Positions 46,268 through 55,334 of a stretch of 64,000 nt of DNA are shown here, one piece after another. The notes below the pieces were generated by a model, which saw nothing but the letters and a program-made list of their open reading frames with translations, did no database searches and was not told the DNA's origin. Each line of letters starts with the position of its first letter. The first letter of the stretch is position 1. The DNA comes from AP-15 sp963712825 (GTDB taxonomy: Bacteria; Pseudomonadota; Alphaproteobacteria; ATCC43930; CGMCC-115725): assembly GCA_963712825.1 (NCBI GenBank), contig CAVQJP010000011.1:248001-312000 (forward strand). Reading direction: 5' to 3'. Both the position numbers and the translations under genes were made by a program.

Positions 46268-46876
46268 ATGGCGGAAAAGGATCCCGCGGAGAGCGGAAAA
46301 CGGTTGCACGTAACCACCCTGCTGGTTGCCTCGCGCCGCGCGCTCGACAATGCGCTGGCCGAGCTCGGCTTTGTCGAAGATGACGATCGGGTTGTCGAGC
46401 ATGACGGGCGCCTGGCGTTTTTGACCTGCTCTCACGAAGAGGATAGCGACGACCTGTTTGCGCTGATCACGGAACTCTCCGCGCGCGGCGAGAGCTGGGA
46501 ATTGCAATCGCGTATCGACACCGAGCCCGGGCGGGCGATTTATCAATCCCTGGCTCGCTATCGTCCTGTCGAGGCAATCGACGCTGTGGTGGAGGAAGAA
46601 TCGGAGCCGATGAGTCCGGACGCGCCAGCATACGACGTCGAAACCGCCGAGGGGCTGCAAGCGCTCAAGCGCATCTTGAAACGGATCGACCCGGCCGACG
46701 CGTTTGCCACGATCCGTCCCGGCAGCGACGGACGCGCCACCGCGCGGGTGTTGCGCCGCGGCTCGCGCCGACTGCTGGCCGGCGCCACCGCTCAGGACGA
46801 AGCGACGCTGCGCAGCGTTATCCGGGAAATACTACCCAACGTCATGCTCGACGTGGCGATGAAGCCGCCTGGCTAG
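46268..46876 (+). CDS. hypothetical protein
   Basis: A 202-residue protein I do not recognise. An opening HVTTLLVASRRALDNALAEL, then FVEDDDRVVEHDGRLAFLTC, suggests a small alpha/beta domain. A linker of acidic residues (VVEEESEPMSPDAP) separates it from a second helical part (GLQALKRILKRIDPADAF, ending REILPNVMLDVAMKPPG). It has no membrane segment. ATG 46268 follows GAGAGG; ATG 46253 is also in frame. It lies between rodA and ycjX on the same strand and may be transcribed with either. Confidence 0.65.
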   Translation: MAEKDPAESGKRLHVTTLLVASRRALDNALAELGFVEDDDRVVEHDGRLAFLTCSHEEDSDDLFALITELSARGESWELQSRIDTEPGRAIYQSLARYRPVEAIDAVVEEESEPMSPDAPAYDVETAEGLQALKRILKRIDPADAFATIRPGSDGRATARVLRRGSRRLLAGATAQDEATLRSVIREILPNVMLDVAMKPPG

Positions 46877-46912
46877 CCTTCCTTCCGCGCGCCTAGCCCT
46901 CCGCCGTCCGCA

Positions 46913-48295
46913 TTGAACCGGATTTTTGGCAGCCGGCCGCTGCGGGTCGCCGTTACCGGACTAAGCGGCTCCGGGAAAACGGCATTCATCACCAGCATTA
47001 TCGAGAACCTGATCGCAGCCGCGGCGAAACCGACGCGGCTGCCGTTCTTATGCGCCGCCGCTGAAGGTCGGCTTGTAGCGGTCCGTGCCATCGGCGCCGG
47101 CGACGACCCAGGTGCAATTTTTCCTCTCCGCGAAATTTTCGCGGCCCTCGCCGCCGACCCTCCGCAATGGCCGGCCAGCACGACTGACCTCCGGCGCGCC
47201 GACCTTTTAGTGCGCTTTCACCCTTCGCGGTTGTTGGCCCTGGCCAACCCTCTGGCTCATTTGGCAGGGCGCACCGTCGATGTGACCCTTCAGATAATCG
47301 ACTATCCGGGCGAATGGCTTCTCGACCTGCCGCTGTTGCATCAGAGCTACCAACACTGGTCGCGCATGACCCTTGAACAGGCGGCCCGCGGGGTTCGAGC
47401 GCGGCTGGCACAAGATTGGTTGGCCTTTCTCGATCGCCATCCGTCCCACTCCCGCAGCGACGCAGAAACGGCGCAAACAGCCCACGAGCTTTACCGCGCC
47501 TACCTGCTGGCCTGCCGCAGCCGCGAACAGTTGACCCTGTTGCAGCCGGGGAGGTTCCTTAACCCGGGAAAGGCGTCTGAAAATGTGAACTTGGCCTTCT
47601 GCCCGATGCCGGCAATGTCAGGCATTAAGACGCCGACGGGAAGCCTTGCCGCGGTTATGGAAGCCCGTTTCGAAGCCTACAAACGTGACGTAGTTCGGCC
47701 ATTCTTCGTGCAACTCGCGCGTGACATCGACCGGCAGATCGTGCTTGTCGACGTGTTGCGCGCGTTGAACGCAGGCCCGGAGGCGTTCGCCGACCAGCGC
47801 CGGTCGTTGGAAGGAATTCTCCACGCGTTTCGCTTTGGTCGCGGCGGGCTGCTGCGGCGATGGTTTGGGGCGCGCATTGACCGTGTGCTGTTTGCCGCGA
47901 CAAAGGCGGATCATGTCCCGGCGCTGCAGCGCGACCATTTGGAAGCGCTGATGTCTGATATGGTGTCGGCGCCCGCGCTGCGCGCGGAACAGGCGCGCAG
48001 CCGGGTCGCGGCGACGGCCCTTGCCTCGGTTCGTTGCACCGAGGACAGCAGCGATGAAATCAATGGCCGCAAGGTCGATGTCGTAGTCGGCGTGCCGCAA
48101 AGCGGAAATCGAAGAATTCACTTTTTTCCGGGCGTTGTGCCGATGCGGGCACCGCCGGACGGCTTCTGGGGCGATCGCTTTACCGAGTTTCCGGTGTTCC
48201 AGCCGCCGCGAGTTCGGCATTTCAATTCAGATGGAATTCCTCATATTAATCTCGACAAAGCGATCAATTTCTTACTTGAAGATGTGCTCGTCTGA
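46913..48295 (+). CDS. ycjX: YcjX family P-loop protein
   Basis: A 460-residue GTPase-like protein. The P loop is GLSGSGKT (16-23). LQIIDYPGEWLLDLPLLHQSY is the family's switch-like region, ATKADHVP a guanine-specificity-like motif, and GVVPMRAPPDGFWG is typical of the C-terminal half. YcjX is a stress-induced protein of uncertain role, often beside ycjF (DUF697), which is absent here. TTG 46913 is the only early start and lies 36 bases after the unknown gene. Confidence 0.9.
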   Translation: MNRIFGSRPLRVAVTGLSGSGKTAFITSIIENLIAAAAKPTRLPFLCAAAEGRLVAVRAIGAGDDPGAIFPLREIFAALAADPPQWPASTTDLRRADLLVRFHPSRLLALANPLAHLAGRTVDVTLQIIDYPGEWLLDLPLLHQSYQHWSRMTLEQAARGVRARLAQDWLAFLDRHPSHSRSDAETAQTAHELYRAYLLACRSREQLTLLQPGRFLNPGKASENVNLAFCPMPAMSGIKTPTGSLAAVMEARFEAYKRDVVRPFFVQLARDIDRQIVLVDVLRALNAGPEAFADQRRSLEGILHAFRFGRGGLLRRWFGARIDRVLFAATKADHVPALQRDHLEALMSDMVSAPALRAEQARSRVAATALASVRCTEDSSDEINGRKVDVVVGVPQSGNRRIHFFPGVVPMRAPPDGFWGDRFTEFPVFQPPRVRHFNSDGIPHINLDKAINFLLEDVLV

Positions 48296-48391
48296 TGCCG
48301 ACCCGAACTGCTGGCAGGCAACAGGCACTGATCCGATTTAACTTGCGACAAGCCGGGCCGTGCTATTCCGTGGACACTGGCGGAGGGCAGG

Positions 48392-49939
48392 ATGGTTAAC
48401 GAAGGCGCTGATTCGGCGGCAAGGCGGAAGCGGAAATGCACCCCCGGCCAAGGTGGCGCGCCTACGCTGCTTGTGGTCGGTCTGCTCGCGTTCGGCTGCG
48501 CGCCGCTGTCGACCGGCGGCTCGGCCCCGGCGAACGGGGGTCGAATCACGATGACAAGCTTCGCACCGCTCGTCCAAGCGGTCATCCCCGCCGTTGTCAA
48601 CGTCTCGGCTGTTCAAAAGACCGGCAAGGCGGCGGCAGCCGATGGCGATGCCGCCGACGGTGCAAGTGCTGTAAGGGACCGGCCTTCACTAGATGAGCTG
48701 CTGCGCAAGTTTTTGGATCAGCAGGATCGAAAAGATTTGCCGACCCGCCCTGGTCTGGCGCTGGGTTCGGGGTTCGTCGTCGATCCGAGCGGCTACATCG
48801 TCACCGACGACCATGTGCTGGAGAATGCGGACGCGGTTACCGTCACGTTCAGGGACGGTGCTCAGCTGCGCGCCAAGATCATCGGGCGCGATCCTCTGAC
48901 CGATCTGGCTCTCCTAAAAATCGATGCCCCGCATCCCCTTCCCTATGTTCGTTGGGGCGACAGCGACGCGGCGCGGGTCGGCGATTGGGTCCTGGCCATC
49001 GGCAATCCGTTTGGTCTCGACGACACAGTCAGCAGCGGGATCATTTCCGCCCGCGGCCGTGATATCCATTCCGGTCCCTATGACGACTTTCTGCAGATAG
49101 ACGCTTCGATCAACCGCGGTAATTCGGGTGGTCCGACCTTTGACCTGGACGGGCAAGTCATCGGTATCAACAGCGCGATATATTCCCCCAACGGAGGTTC
49201 TGTTGGGATCGGGTTCGCGATCCCGGCAAACCTCGCGCGGCCGGTGGTCGAGCAACTCAGGCAGCACGGAAAGGTCGAGCGCGGGTGGCTAGGCGTGCAG
49301 ATCCAGCCGGTTACGGCAGATATTGCGCAGGGTTTTGGATTGGCTAAGCCGGGAGGTGCCCTTGTCGCCGGGATAAGCCCGGGCGGGCCGGCGGCACACG
49401 CCGGCTTTGCCGAGGGTGACGTGATCCTCTCGGTCAACGGCCAGGACATATCGACCATGCGGGACTTGCCGCTGATCGTGGCCGAGATGCCGATCGGCGA
49501 TGCGGCCAATGTCGTGGTGTGGCGGCAAAACAAAGAGCTTAGGCTGCAACCCGTAATCGGCCAAATGCCCGAAACCGGGCAAATGGCCGATCTCGGGCAA
49601 GATCAGGCGACCCCGCCGGAAAAGTCCGGCGATATCGCCTCCGGCCTCAAGCTCGCCGTGCTGACCGCGCAGATGCGCCACCGCCTGCGCGTGCCCGCGA
49701 ATGTCACCGGCGTGGCGGTCACCGCGATCGGAAACGACAGCGCGCTCGCCGGCCTCGATCTGCTGCCGGGCGACGTCATCGAAATGATCGGACAGCGGCC
49801 GGTCGCGTCACCGGAAGACGCGCTGACCGAATTACGTGCAGCCGCGGCAAACGCCCGAACGACAGTTCTCGTGCTGATAAACCGCCACGGAACGAACCGC
49901 TATTTGGCATTGCCTTTGGCCGGCAACTCATCCAGGTGA
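48392..49939 (+). CDS. HtrA/DegP-type serine protease with two PDZ domains
   Basis: A 515-residue exported protease. The N-terminus is long and basic before a hydrophobic stretch (APTLLVVGLLAFGCAPLS); the cysteine could carry lipid, but the lipobox is imperfect. The triad is His141 (IVTDDHVLENA, with DDH where many Do proteases have NHH), Asp171 (RDPLTDLALLKI) and Ser245 (INRGNSGGP). PDZ1 spans about 300-385 (RGWLGVQIQPV, SPGGPAAHAGFAEGDVIL) and PDZ2 about 415-505 (LAGLDLLPGDVIEMI). It would degrade misfolded envelope proteins. It is not obviously linked to ycjX, 96 bases upstream. Confidence 0.92.
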   Translation: MVNEGADSAARRKRKCTPGQGGAPTLLVVGLLAFGCAPLSTGGSAPANGGRITMTSFAPLVQAVIPAVVNVSAVQKTGKAAAADGDAADGASAVRDRPSLDELLRKFLDQQDRKDLPTRPGLALGSGFVVDPSGYIVTDDHVLENADAVTVTFRDGAQLRAKIIGRDPLTDLALLKIDAPHPLPYVRWGDSDAARVGDWVLAIGNPFGLDDTVSSGIISARGRDIHSGPYDDFLQIDASINRGNSGGPTFDLDGQVIGINSAIYSPNGGSVGIGFAIPANLARPVVEQLRQHGKVERGWLGVQIQPVTADIAQGFGLAKPGGALVAGISPGGPAAHAGFAEGDVILSVNGQDISTMRDLPLIVAEMPIGDAANVVVWRQNKELRLQPVIGQMPETGQMADLGQDQATPPEKSGDIASGLKLAVLTAQMRHRLRVPANVTGVAVTAIGNDSALAGLDLLPGDVIEMIGQRPVASPEDALTELRAAAANARTTVLVLINRHGTNRYLALPLAGNSSR

Positions 49940-50063
49940 TACGGGAGCCACATAGCGAGGGCTTCCCGCCTCACCCGATCGAGGCAAGCTCAACATTGCA
50001 GATACGCGCTCGCCGGCGTCCGGTCACAACTTCTGCGGCGGCCGAAGCCGTTCTTCTAGTCGC

Positions 50064-51431
50064 CTACTCGGCGGCAGCGAGGGTTGGCCGCTGCCGACGC
50101 AATTCGGCGACCTTGTCGCGCGTGTAGAGATCGGTCCAGTTGGTCAGCGCGAAATCAGTAACCTTGCGCGGGTCGTAGCCGCGATCCTGGACCTCGAATT
50201 TCTTGCCCGCAATGCGAACGGCACGGATGCGGCTGCGATCCTGCAACAGGCCAATATCGCTCAGCGGCGAAAAATCCAGAGCGACGAAGTCGGCCAACCG
50301 ACCCGGTTCAAGCACGCCAATGCGATCGCTCTCGGTCATAAAGCGCGCGTTCACCTCGGTCGCCGCCCGCAGCGCAGCGGCCGGGGTAAAGCCGAGATCG
50401 TCGACGAACAGCTCGAGTTCGCGCGCATTCCATTCGCCATATGGCGTCACCGCAAAACCGGTATCGGTTCCGGTCATCATCGGGACGCCGGCGGCACGGG
50501 CTTTCTTCCAATTCGCGCAGCCGATCTCGTATTCGCGCTTCGCGGCAGCGGGCCGGCCCTTCTGCCCGGCCGGCTCATGCGGCTGGGTGAACTCGATGAC
50601 ATTCTTCGGCTGGGTCAAGGTCGGACACAGGGCGCTGCCGGTTTCGAGCATTGCCGCGATGCACTCGTCGTCGAGATGGTTGCCATGAAAAATCAGATCG
50701 ACGCCGGCGCGCGCCGCATAGAGCGTAGCCTCGCGGCCGCGAGCGTGTACAACCACCTTTTTGCCCAGGCGATGGGTTTCGCGCACCATCGCACTGGTCT
50801 CGTCCTCGGTGAAGGCTGCGACAAGCTCGCCGTTGTCGCGGCGCTGGATGCCGTCGAGGGCGATCTTGATGCAGTCGACGCCGTCCTTGACTTGGCGCCG
50901 GATCTCCTCGATCGCCTCGGCGGTGGTCGTGACAAGCTTGCCGATCGAGGTTTCGGGGGCGCCGATCCAAGTCGGATACCAGTCGGTCAGACCCTGGTGG
51001 GTCGTCACATACCGGCCGGCGGCCATGACCCGCGGGCCGTCGAACAGCCCGGCGCGGATCGCGTTGCGGATCGACAGGCTGATCTGGCCGGCATCGCCCG
51101 GCGAGCACAGCGCGGTGAAGCCGGCGGCGGCCATTTTCTGGGCGAAAAACATGCCGCGCAGCGCCCGAAACTCGAGTGGGCTGTAGAGGTCGATGTCTTC
51201 CTCGCTCTTGGCGTTGCCATAGGCGAGATGGGTGTGCACGTCGATCAGCCCGGGCATCACAAACAGGCTCGAATAGTCGAGCGTGCGGTCATGCCGCCGC
51301 CTTTGCGGGGCATCGGCTTCGGCCCCGACATAGGCGATTACGCCCTCTTCGTCGAAGACGAGACTTTGCCCGGCCACCGCGTCGTCATCGCACCCGGTGA
51401 ACAGCCGGCCACAGCTCACAAAAGTCTTCAT
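50064..51431 (-). CDS. amidohydrolase family protein (imidazolonepropionase/prolidase-like)
   Basis: A 455-residue metal-dependent hydrolase of the amidohydrolase superfamily. PGLIDVHTHLAYG has the H-x-H metal pair, DCIKIALDG the likely bridging lysine, VVVHARGREAT and LIFHGNHLDD the next histidines, and MTGTDTGFAVTPYG the final aspartate. VLEPGRLADFVALD is the usual C-terminal barrel-return segment. No signal peptide is evident. Substrates of this group are cyclic amides or peptides with proline-like ends; nothing here decides. It is on the same strand as the Rieske gene but 170 bases away. Confidence 0.88.
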   Translation of the reverse strand: MKTFVSCGRLFTGCDDDAVAGQSLVFDEEGVIAYVGAEADAPQRRRHDRTLDYSSLFVMPGLIDVHTHLAYGNAKSEEDIDLYSPLEFRALRGMFFAQKMAAAGFTALCSPGDAGQISLSIRNAIRAGLFDGPRVMAAGRYVTTHQGLTDWYPTWIGAPETSIGKLVTTTAEAIEEIRRQVKDGVDCIKIALDGIQRRDNGELVAAFTEDETSAMVRETHRLGKKVVVHARGREATLYAARAGVDLIFHGNHLDDECIAAMLETGSALCPTLTQPKNVIEFTQPHEPAGQKGRPAAAKREYEIGCANWKKARAAGVPMMTGTDTGFAVTPYGEWNARELELFVDDLGFTPAAALRAATEVNARFMTESDRIGVLEPGRLADFVALDFSPLSDIGLLQDRSRIRAVRIAGKKFEVQDRGYDPRKVTDFALTNWTDLYTRDKVAELRRQRPTLAAAE

Positions 51432-51601
51432 CGCAATTCCCCGCCGAAAATCTGAAACGCGGCGCCGCCCTGCCGATCAACACAGCGCATCTTCTCACTC
51501 TAGCAGAGCGATGGAGCATGAACACACTGGACTTGTCGTCCGTCTGATTTCGCGGAGCGGGCCGGTTCCACCTGAAAGGCGTGCCCGGCGGTCAGGGCCG
51601 C

Positions 51602-52270
51602 TCAGATCTGGACGATGGAACCGAAATCCCACGTCTGGCCGGGAGGATCTTCGCCGATCCGTACGGTCGTCTTATCAGGGAAGTGATAGGGCGGAACCGG
51701 CAGGTTGTAAGGCGCGGGCACGCCCGCGAACACCCGGCCCGCCAGATCGTACTTCGATCCGTGACAAGGGCAGAAATAACCACCCAGCCAGTCTGGCGCG
51801 GGATTGCTCGGGTCGGGCTTTGGGTAAAATAGTGGGATGCAGCCGAGATGGGTGCACACTCCGACAATCACCGCATATTGGGGATTGATCGATCGGTGCC
51901 AGTTGTCGGCATAAGGCGGCTGCTGGTTCGTGCTCGAGCTCGGATCGCTGAGCCGGCTGATCAGCTTGGGGTCCTGCAGCTCCTTGAGCAGCGCCGGGGT
52001 GCGGTCGACGATAAAGATCGGCTTGCCGCGCCATTGCACGATTACCTGCTGGCCGGGCGCCACCTTGCTAAGATCGACGTCTACCGGTCCGCCGGCGGCC
52101 AAAATGTCGGCCGCAGGGTTCAGCGAATCGACCACCGCATAACCGGTCGCAACGACCGCAACCGCGCCGACCGCGCCGGCGACCAGCAGCAGGAAATCGC
52201 GGCGGCTTTCCTGGTGCTCCCCACCGGGCACGCCGATCTCACTTTGCAAGGAATGGGCTTGGTCAGACAT
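51602..52270 (-). CDS. petA: ubiquinol-cytochrome c reductase Rieske iron-sulfur subunit
   Basis: This 222-residue Rieske protein belongs to the cytochrome bc1 complex. A twin-arginine-like motif and anchor (SRRDFLLLVAGAVGAVAVV) precede the periplasmic domain. The 2Fe-2S cluster ligands are Cys139 and His141 (CTHLGC) and Cys167 and His170 (CPCHGS), with Cys144 and Cys169 for the disulphide. GRVFAGVPAPYNLPVPPY is the usual proline-loop end. ATG 52270 (MSDQAHSL) gives normal length. The operon partners petB and petC are not beside it: an amidohydrolase gene lies downstream. Confidence 0.92.
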   Translation of the reverse strand: MSDQAHSLQSEIGVPGGEHQESRRDFLLLVAGAVGAVAVVATGYAVVDSLNPAADILAAGGPVDVDLSKVAPGQQVIVQWRGKPIFIVDRTPALLKELQDPKLISRLSDPSSSTNQQPPYADNWHRSINPQYAVIVGVCTHLGCIPLFYPKPDPSNPAPDWLGGYFCPCHGSKYDLAGRVFAGVPAPYNLPVPPYHFPDKTTVRIGEDPPGQTWDFGSIVQI

Positions 52271-52454
52271 CGCGTTTCCGTCGAGCTGCGGAGGTTTGTG
52301 CAATCCGAACTTAACAACAAAAGCACCGTTCCGGCCCGGTCCGTTTGGTCGCACCGGACGGCTCGCGCTGTGGCGCCCCGATATCGCCTGATGCTAGGCT
52401 CCACTGCGGAAAACGCAGTATCCCCGTAGACGCACGGTTTCTGAGAGAGCCGCT

Positions 52455-53633
52455 ATGAAAATCGCCCGCATCGAAACCTTCATTCTCGGCACCGGCAGCT
52501 CGAAGGATTTGCTGTTCTGCCGGGTGGAAACCGACGACGGCATGCATGGCTGGGGCGAAGGCTATGTGACGCACGGCAAGGAAACCGTCGTCGCCGAATG
52601 CATTCGGGCAATGGCGCCGCATGTGATCGGCCGCAGCGTTTTCAACATCCGCCACACCGGCCAAATCGTGTTCGAGGATTTCGCGATCAAGCGCGGCTCG
52701 CCCGAGCTGCTCTCGGCCTGGAGCGCGGTCGAGATCGCGTCGTGGGACATCCTCGGCAAGCACACCGGCTTGCCGGTCTACAATCTGATCGGCGGTGCTT
52801 CGCGCGAGCGGGTCCGCGTTTACGCGAATGGCTGGTCGCGCGGCGCCACGATCGACGAACGGGTCGAATGCGGGCTTAAGGTCAAGGCGATGGGTTTCAC
52901 CGCCGCAAAGTTCGACCCGTTTCCGGGCCCCTGGCGAACGTTTGTCGACCGCCGCGACGAGGACTTCGCGATCGACCATGTCCGCGCCATGCGCCAGGCG
53001 CTCGGCGCCGATTTCGAATTGCTGATCGAGGCGCATCGCCGCTTCTCCCCGGCACACGCGATCCGCATCGGCCACCGCCTCGCTGAATTCGGCATCGACT
53101 GGTACGAGGAGCCGTGCCTGTCGGAAAACATCGACCTTGTGGCCGAGGTGCGCCGTGCCGTGCCGATCCCGATCGTCACCGGCGAGGCGATCTGCACCAA
53201 GGAGGCATTTTTCGAATGTCTTGCAAAGCGCGCCGCCGACATTCTGAACCCGGACATCTGCGTTGTCGGCGGCATCACCGCGATGCTCGACATCGCAGCG
53301 ATGGCGCAGCCGCAGGCCGTCGTCATGGCGCCGCACAACTACAACAGCACATTGGCGGGTCTCGCCGCGACAGTACATCTGTCGGCGGTCATCCCCAACT
53401 TCCGCATCGCGGAGTATTTCGTCAACTTTGAGGATTTGTGTCGCGAAATCGCGACCGCGTCACTGACGGTGCAGGATGGCTGGGTCGACCTGCCGACAAC
53501 CCCGGGTCTGGGGATCGATCTCAATGTCGATAAGCTGCGCGCCCACCCGCACCAGGAAGCGTCTGGTCACGGCTTCCGCCAGTACTGGGAGGAATACCCG
53601 CGCAAAGGCTACACACCGACTTTCCGGGGGTAA
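52455..53633 (+). CDS. mandelate racemase/muconate lactonizing enzyme family protein (sugar-acid dehydratase-like)
   Basis: A 392-residue enolase-superfamily enzyme. The N-terminal capping domain ends near residue 110 (SAVEIASWDILGKHTGLPVY). The barrel carries FTAAKFDPFPGPW, LLIEAHRRFSPAHAI, DWYEEPC and IVTGEAICTKEAFFE as the metal/acid-base positions, and MAPHNYNSTLAG as the late histidine. The pattern resembles the galactonate/mannonate dehydratase-like branch. The substrate is unknown. ATG 52455 lies 184 bases from the divergent petA start. The next gene is convergent. Confidence 0.88.
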   Translation: MKIARIETFILGTGSSKDLLFCRVETDDGMHGWGEGYVTHGKETVVAECIRAMAPHVIGRSVFNIRHTGQIVFEDFAIKRGSPELLSAWSAVEIASWDILGKHTGLPVYNLIGGASRERVRVYANGWSRGATIDERVECGLKVKAMGFTAAKFDPFPGPWRTFVDRRDEDFAIDHVRAMRQALGADFELLIEAHRRFSPAHAIRIGHRLAEFGIDWYEEPCLSENIDLVAEVRRAVPIPIVTGEAICTKEAFFECLAKRAADILNPDICVVGGITAMLDIAAMAQPQAVVMAPHNYNSTLAGLAATVHLSAVIPNFRIAEYFVNFEDLCREIATASLTVQDGWVDLPTTPGLGIDLNVDKLRAHPHQEASGHGFRQYWEEYPRKGYTPTFRG

Positions 53634-53709
53634 TCCTATTGCCAGGATTCAGCTGCGTCACCCCCGTCGCCGGGGCATGTCCGCGACCAGCAAGAGCACG
53701 GAGGGCGCA

Positions 53710-54810
53710 TCACGCGACGCTGTAGCGGCGGATCGCATCGTCGCTGAATTTGAGGCCGAGGCCAGGTTCGGTCGGCATTGCCAAAAGCCCGTTTTGCGGG
53801 ACCGGCACCTTCTCCCAGAGATGAAACAGGCGCGGCATGTATTCGACTGTCAGCCCGTTGGGGGCAGCGCCGACCAGGTGCACATGGATTTCCGGGACGC
53901 CGTGGCTTACCACCGGCAGGTTGAAAGCTTCGGCCATGCCGGCAATCTTGAGCCACGGCGTGACGCCGCCCGAGCGCACTTGGTCGATCATCACGATGTC
54001 GACCGAGCGGGCTACCATCATGTAGCGGAACGGCACGATTCCGTACAAATATTCGCCGCCAGCCACCGGCGTCGCCAACGCCGCCGCCACTCGTGCGAGC
54101 CCGACATAGTCGTCATGGGCGGTAACGTCCTCGAGCCAGTAGAGGCCGACCCCGGCATCCTCGACGCGACGGCCAATGTCGATCGCCTGTTCCGGCCGCC
54201 AGCGCTGGTTGATGTCGCACATCAAATCCATGTCGGGGCCGACCGCTTGCCGGATCAGTCGCGCCTGCTCGACCTCGCGCGCCGGCGAAGTGACGCCCGG
54301 CAGGCCGAGCTGCATCTTGGTCTGGCGGTGGCCTTTTTCGCGCAGCCGCTGCGCCGCGGTCAGCGCCTCCTCGAGCTTAAGCCCGCGCCGCAACGCGCCG
54401 CTGGCATAGGTCGCGATCCGGTCGCGCGCGCCACCCAGCAATTTCCACAACGGCAGATCCAGCGCCTTCCCCTTGATGTCCCAAAGCGCGACGTCGATCG
54501 CCGACAACGCCATTGTGAAGATACCGGCGGGGCCGGCGCTGACCGCCGCCGCGCGCAACTTGGCCGCGACCATCTCTACCCGCATCGGGTCCTCGCCGAC
54601 AGCAAGCGCTGCCAGCTCGTCGACGGCATGGCGCAAGGCGCGGGTCAAGGCGCCGCCGAAATAGGTGACGCCAATCCCTTCGACGCCCTCGTCGGTGCCG
54701 AGCCGCAACCACACGATTGGGTTGACCCCGCTCGGGTTCTCCGAAAACCCGGCGAGCGGCTCGTCATTCGGCAGCGCAACGATGCCGGTCTCAACCCGCG
54801 TGATCTGCAT
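53710..54810 (-). CDS. enolase-superfamily enzyme (mandelate racemase/muconate lactonizing type)
   Basis: A 366-residue protein with the enolase-superfamily cap (ETGIVALPNDEPLAGFSENP) and barrel. It has HRQTKMQLGLPG as the K-x-K-type position, LMCDINQRW as the first metal aspartate, YWLEDVTAHDDY and VAGGEYLYG as the glutamates, and VSHGVPEIHVHLVG as the histidine end. It abstracts a proton alpha to a carboxylate; racemase, dehydratase and cycloisomerase are all possible. It has a decayed paralogue about 230 bases upstream (55028-55300), evidence of a past tandem duplication. GGGAGG stands just upstream of the ATG. Confidence 0.88.
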   Translation of the reverse strand: MQITRVETGIVALPNDEPLAGFSENPSGVNPIVWLRLGTDEGVEGIGVTYFGGALTRALRHAVDELAALAVGEDPMRVEMVAAKLRAAAVSAGPAGIFTMALSAIDVALWDIKGKALDLPLWKLLGGARDRIATYASGALRRGLKLEEALTAAQRLREKGHRQTKMQLGLPGVTSPAREVEQARLIRQAVGPDMDLMCDINQRWRPEQAIDIGRRVEDAGVGLYWLEDVTAHDDYVGLARVAAALATPVAGGEYLYGIVPFRYMMVARSVDIVMIDQVRSGGVTPWLKIAGMAEAFNLPVVSHGVPEIHVHLVGAAPNGLTVEYMPRLFHLWEKVPVPQNGLLAMPTEPGLGLKFSDDAIRRYSVA

Positions 54811-54981
54811 TCGGTCCTCCCTTTCACTGATGAACAGACTTCCAGCTTATGCGGCCGGGATCGAAAATGAGGCCACATAATCACTGGTGCCATATTGCGA
54901 TCGCAGCCCAGGCATGCCGCAATCGGTCCGCCACATAGAACTCATCCACCGCCCCGCGATTTGGCGCAACAAAGCAAGGTG

Positions 54982-55018
54982 AAAACCGGGACCCGGGGTC
55001 GTCGCCTGTCCCGGTTTT
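54982..55018. terminator. bidirectional terminator-like perfect hairpin
   Basis: AAAACCGGGAC (54982-54992) and GTCCCGGTTTT (55008-55018) are a perfect 11-base inverted repeat around a 15-base loop. The A and T ends would give a U-tail in either direction. It lies between the enolase pseudogene and the intact enolase-superfamily gene, both on the minus strand. Confidence 0.6.
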
Positions 55019-55027
55019 GCGGAAAGC

Positions 55028-55300
55028 GCCAATTTGTGCCGGCAGCCTCGACCCGTTTGCCGATGGCGATCGCCTGCTCCGGCGGCCAGCGCTGGTTGAT
55101 GTCGCACATCATATCCCATGCCGGGTCAACTGATCCGGCGCATCAGCCGGGCCTGCCCGACCTCGCCGCGCCGGCGCAGTGACGCCAGGCAGGCCGAACT
55201 GCATCTCAGTCTGCCGGCGGCCTTTTTTCCCGTAACCGCCGCGACGCGCTCGGAAATCCCGGCGAGCGGCTCGTCGTTGGGGAGCGTGACGATGTTCGGA
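55028..55300 (-). pseudogene. decayed enolase-superfamily paralogue
   Basis: Minus-strand fragments match the intact neighbour at 53710-54810 but are rearranged and frameshifted. IVTLPNDEPLAGIS (about 55255-55293) corresponds to its N-terminus. After a deletion of the cap domain and a frame change comes KGRRQTEMQFGLPGVTAP (neighbour: KGHRQTKMQLGLPGVTSP). After another shift there is MMCDINQRWPPEQAIAIG (neighbour: LMCDINQRWRPEQAIDIG). The rest of the barrel is gone. This is a dead duplicate with at least one large internal deletion and two frame breaks. Confidence 0.85.
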
Positions 55301-55334
55301 TGCCGCCCGGCGCTGCACGACGGCCGGGTTCCAA

